Both the position numbers and the translations under genes were made by a program. Shown piece after piece: positions 63,453 to 64,000 of a stretch of 64,000 bases of DNA. Each line of letters begins with the position of its first letter. Position 1 is the first letter of the stretch. Source of the stretch: Mycobacterium florentinum (lineage in GTDB: Bacteria > Actinomycetota > Actinomycetes > Mycobacteriales > Mycobacteriaceae); the NCBI RefSeq assembly GCF_010730355.1, contig NZ_AP022576.1, positions 1,054,001 to 1,118,000 on the forward strand, given 5' to 3'. The notes under the pieces are model-generated. The model saw only the letters and a program-made list of their open reading frames with translations, was not told where the DNA came from and did no database searches.

Positions 63453-63985
63453 GCGAGCCCGCTGGCCGCTTCCGGCGGCTCGGTCGCCAGTCCGCACCTG
63501 GGCCCCAAGAACCCAATGGAACTCGAAAGGGCCGGCGGAATCCGGGAGCCGGCGTGATCAAGCTCCTGGGACGGCTTTGGATCCCGCTGCTGATCATCGC
63601 CGTCCTCACCGCCGGCGGATTCACGGTGTCGCGGTTGCACGGAATATTCGGCTCCGAGAAGCGCCAGTCGTATGCGGACTCCAGAGTCAAAGACAGCAAG
63701 CCGTTTAACCCCAAGCATCTGAAGTACGAGGTCTTCGGGGCACCGGGGACCGTGGCCGACATCAGCTACTTCGACGTCAACGCCGACCCACAGCACATCA
63801 ACGGCGTCACCCTGCCGTGGTCGATGGATCTTTCGACCACACTGCCGTCAATCGTGGGAAACGTGGTGGCACAAGGCGATAGCGAGACCATCGGCTGCCG
63901 CATCATCGTTGATGGCACCGTCAAGTCCGAGAAGGTATCCCACGAGGTGAACGCCTTCACGTACTGCGTGCTGACGGCGGCATGA
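63449..63985 (+). CDS. mmpS4: MmpS4-family membrane protein, partner of MmpL4
   Basis: MmpS proteins are single-pass periplasmic partners of MmpL transporters; in GPL producers MmpS4 is required for GPL production and export. The core has one TM (RLWIPLLIIAVLTAGGFTV) followed by the MmpS domain with NSKPFNPKHL-like DSKPFNPKHLKYEVFGAPG, VADISYFDVNADPQ and a pair of cysteines (TIGCRI, FTYCVL). The start is ambiguous: GTG 63449 (178 residues, coupled to the small ORF), GTG 63554 (143 residues, like M. tuberculosis MmpS4), or upstream 63392. It overlaps the mmpL start as ATGA. Confidence 0.88.
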   Translation: MSEPAGRFRRLGRQSAPGPQEPNGTRKGRRNPGAGVIKLLGRLWIPLLIIAVLTAGGFTVSRLHGIFGSEKRQSYADSRVKDSKPFNPKHLKYEVFGAPGTVADISYFDVNADPQHINGVTLPWSMDLSTTLPSIVGNVVAQGDSETIGCRIIVDGTVKSEKVSHEVNAFTYCVLTAA

Positions 63986-64000
63986 GCGACGAAAACATTG
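63982..64000 (+). CDS. mmpL4: Start of MmpL4-family transporter gene (cut by window edge)
   Basis: ATG at 63982 overlaps the mmpS4 stop (ATGA) and encodes MSDENI before the window ends. The identification rests on the conserved mmpS-mmpL pairing; in GPL loci mmpS4 is followed by mmpL4a, an RND-type lipid exporter. Confidence 0.6.

Overview
The window is a GC-rich chromosomal segment from a mycobacterium. Gene order is collinear, in inverted orientation, with the stretch running from bioF1/bioA down to about Rv1531 of M. tuberculosis: bioF, bioA, Rv1567c-like, ripD, acyltransferase, treX-treY-treZ, ilvA, Rv1558-like, plsB1, dnaE1, Rv1546-like, Rv1544/Rv1543-like, glbN, lprI, Rv1540-like, lspA, ansA, dinX, ileS, Rv1535-like, Rv1533-like, Rv1531-like. 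After this backbone the segment switches to mbtH-mps1-mps2 and mmpS4-mmpL4, the core of glycopeptidolipid (GPL) assembly and export. That combination points to a GPL-producing non-tuberculous mycobacterium, probably a slow grower of the M. avium complex or a close relative. The species is an inference.

Layout. 1-2190: biotin genes bioA and bioF, separated by an inserted small exported-protein gene that is flanked by a 72-bp duplication of the bioA 3' end. 2253-12529: a membrane protein, the non-catalytic NlpC/P60 protein RipD with an expanded Pro/Gln repeat tail, a large OafA-type acyltransferase, and the trehalose-from-glycogen operon treX-treY-treZ. 12539-16464: accessory genes (methyltransferase, beta-lactamase-fold hydrolase, a MocR regulator divergent from a PNPOx-fold gene). 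16550-20291: ilvA, an F420-dependent Ddn-family protein and plsB1. 20480-22218: a methyltransferase, then a MerR regulator divergent from a PNPOx-like gene across a perfect dyad. 22339-31591: dnaE1, a TetR/EthD divergent pair with a strong double palindrome, an SRPBCC protein, two SDR reductases, glbN, lprI and a methyltransferase. 31592-40275: pseudouridine synthase, lspA, ansA, dinX, two methyltransferases and ileS. 40276-41253: two RNA switches in series on the minus strand, an ultrashort T-box before ileS and an M-box (Mg2+) riboswitch plus a small upstream ORF before the Rv1535-like gene. 41380-44315: nitronate monooxygenase-like, AhpD-like and GT2 glycosyltransferase genes.

44332-62542 holds the minus-strand operon mbtH-mps1-mps2. 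Domain order, read from motifs, is Cs-A-T-E-C-A-T-E-C in Mps1 and A-T-E-C-A-T-R in Mps2. The pocket residues fit Phe for module 1 and Thr for module 2. E domains sit in modules 1-3, and a terminal reductase would release an alcohol. This matches the known D-Phe-D-alloThr-D-Ala-L-alaninol GPL core. The right edge carries mmpS4 and the first codons of mmpL4 on the plus strand, divergent from mbtH across an approximately 0.8-kb non-coding region.

Most points of interest are regulatory or evolutionary: the duplicated bioA end, the M-box/uORF arrangement, palindromic operators at divergent regulator pairs, the codon-usage block covering the Thr adenylation domain, near-identical tracts among the epimerization domains, and a candidate small ORF coupled to mmpS4.
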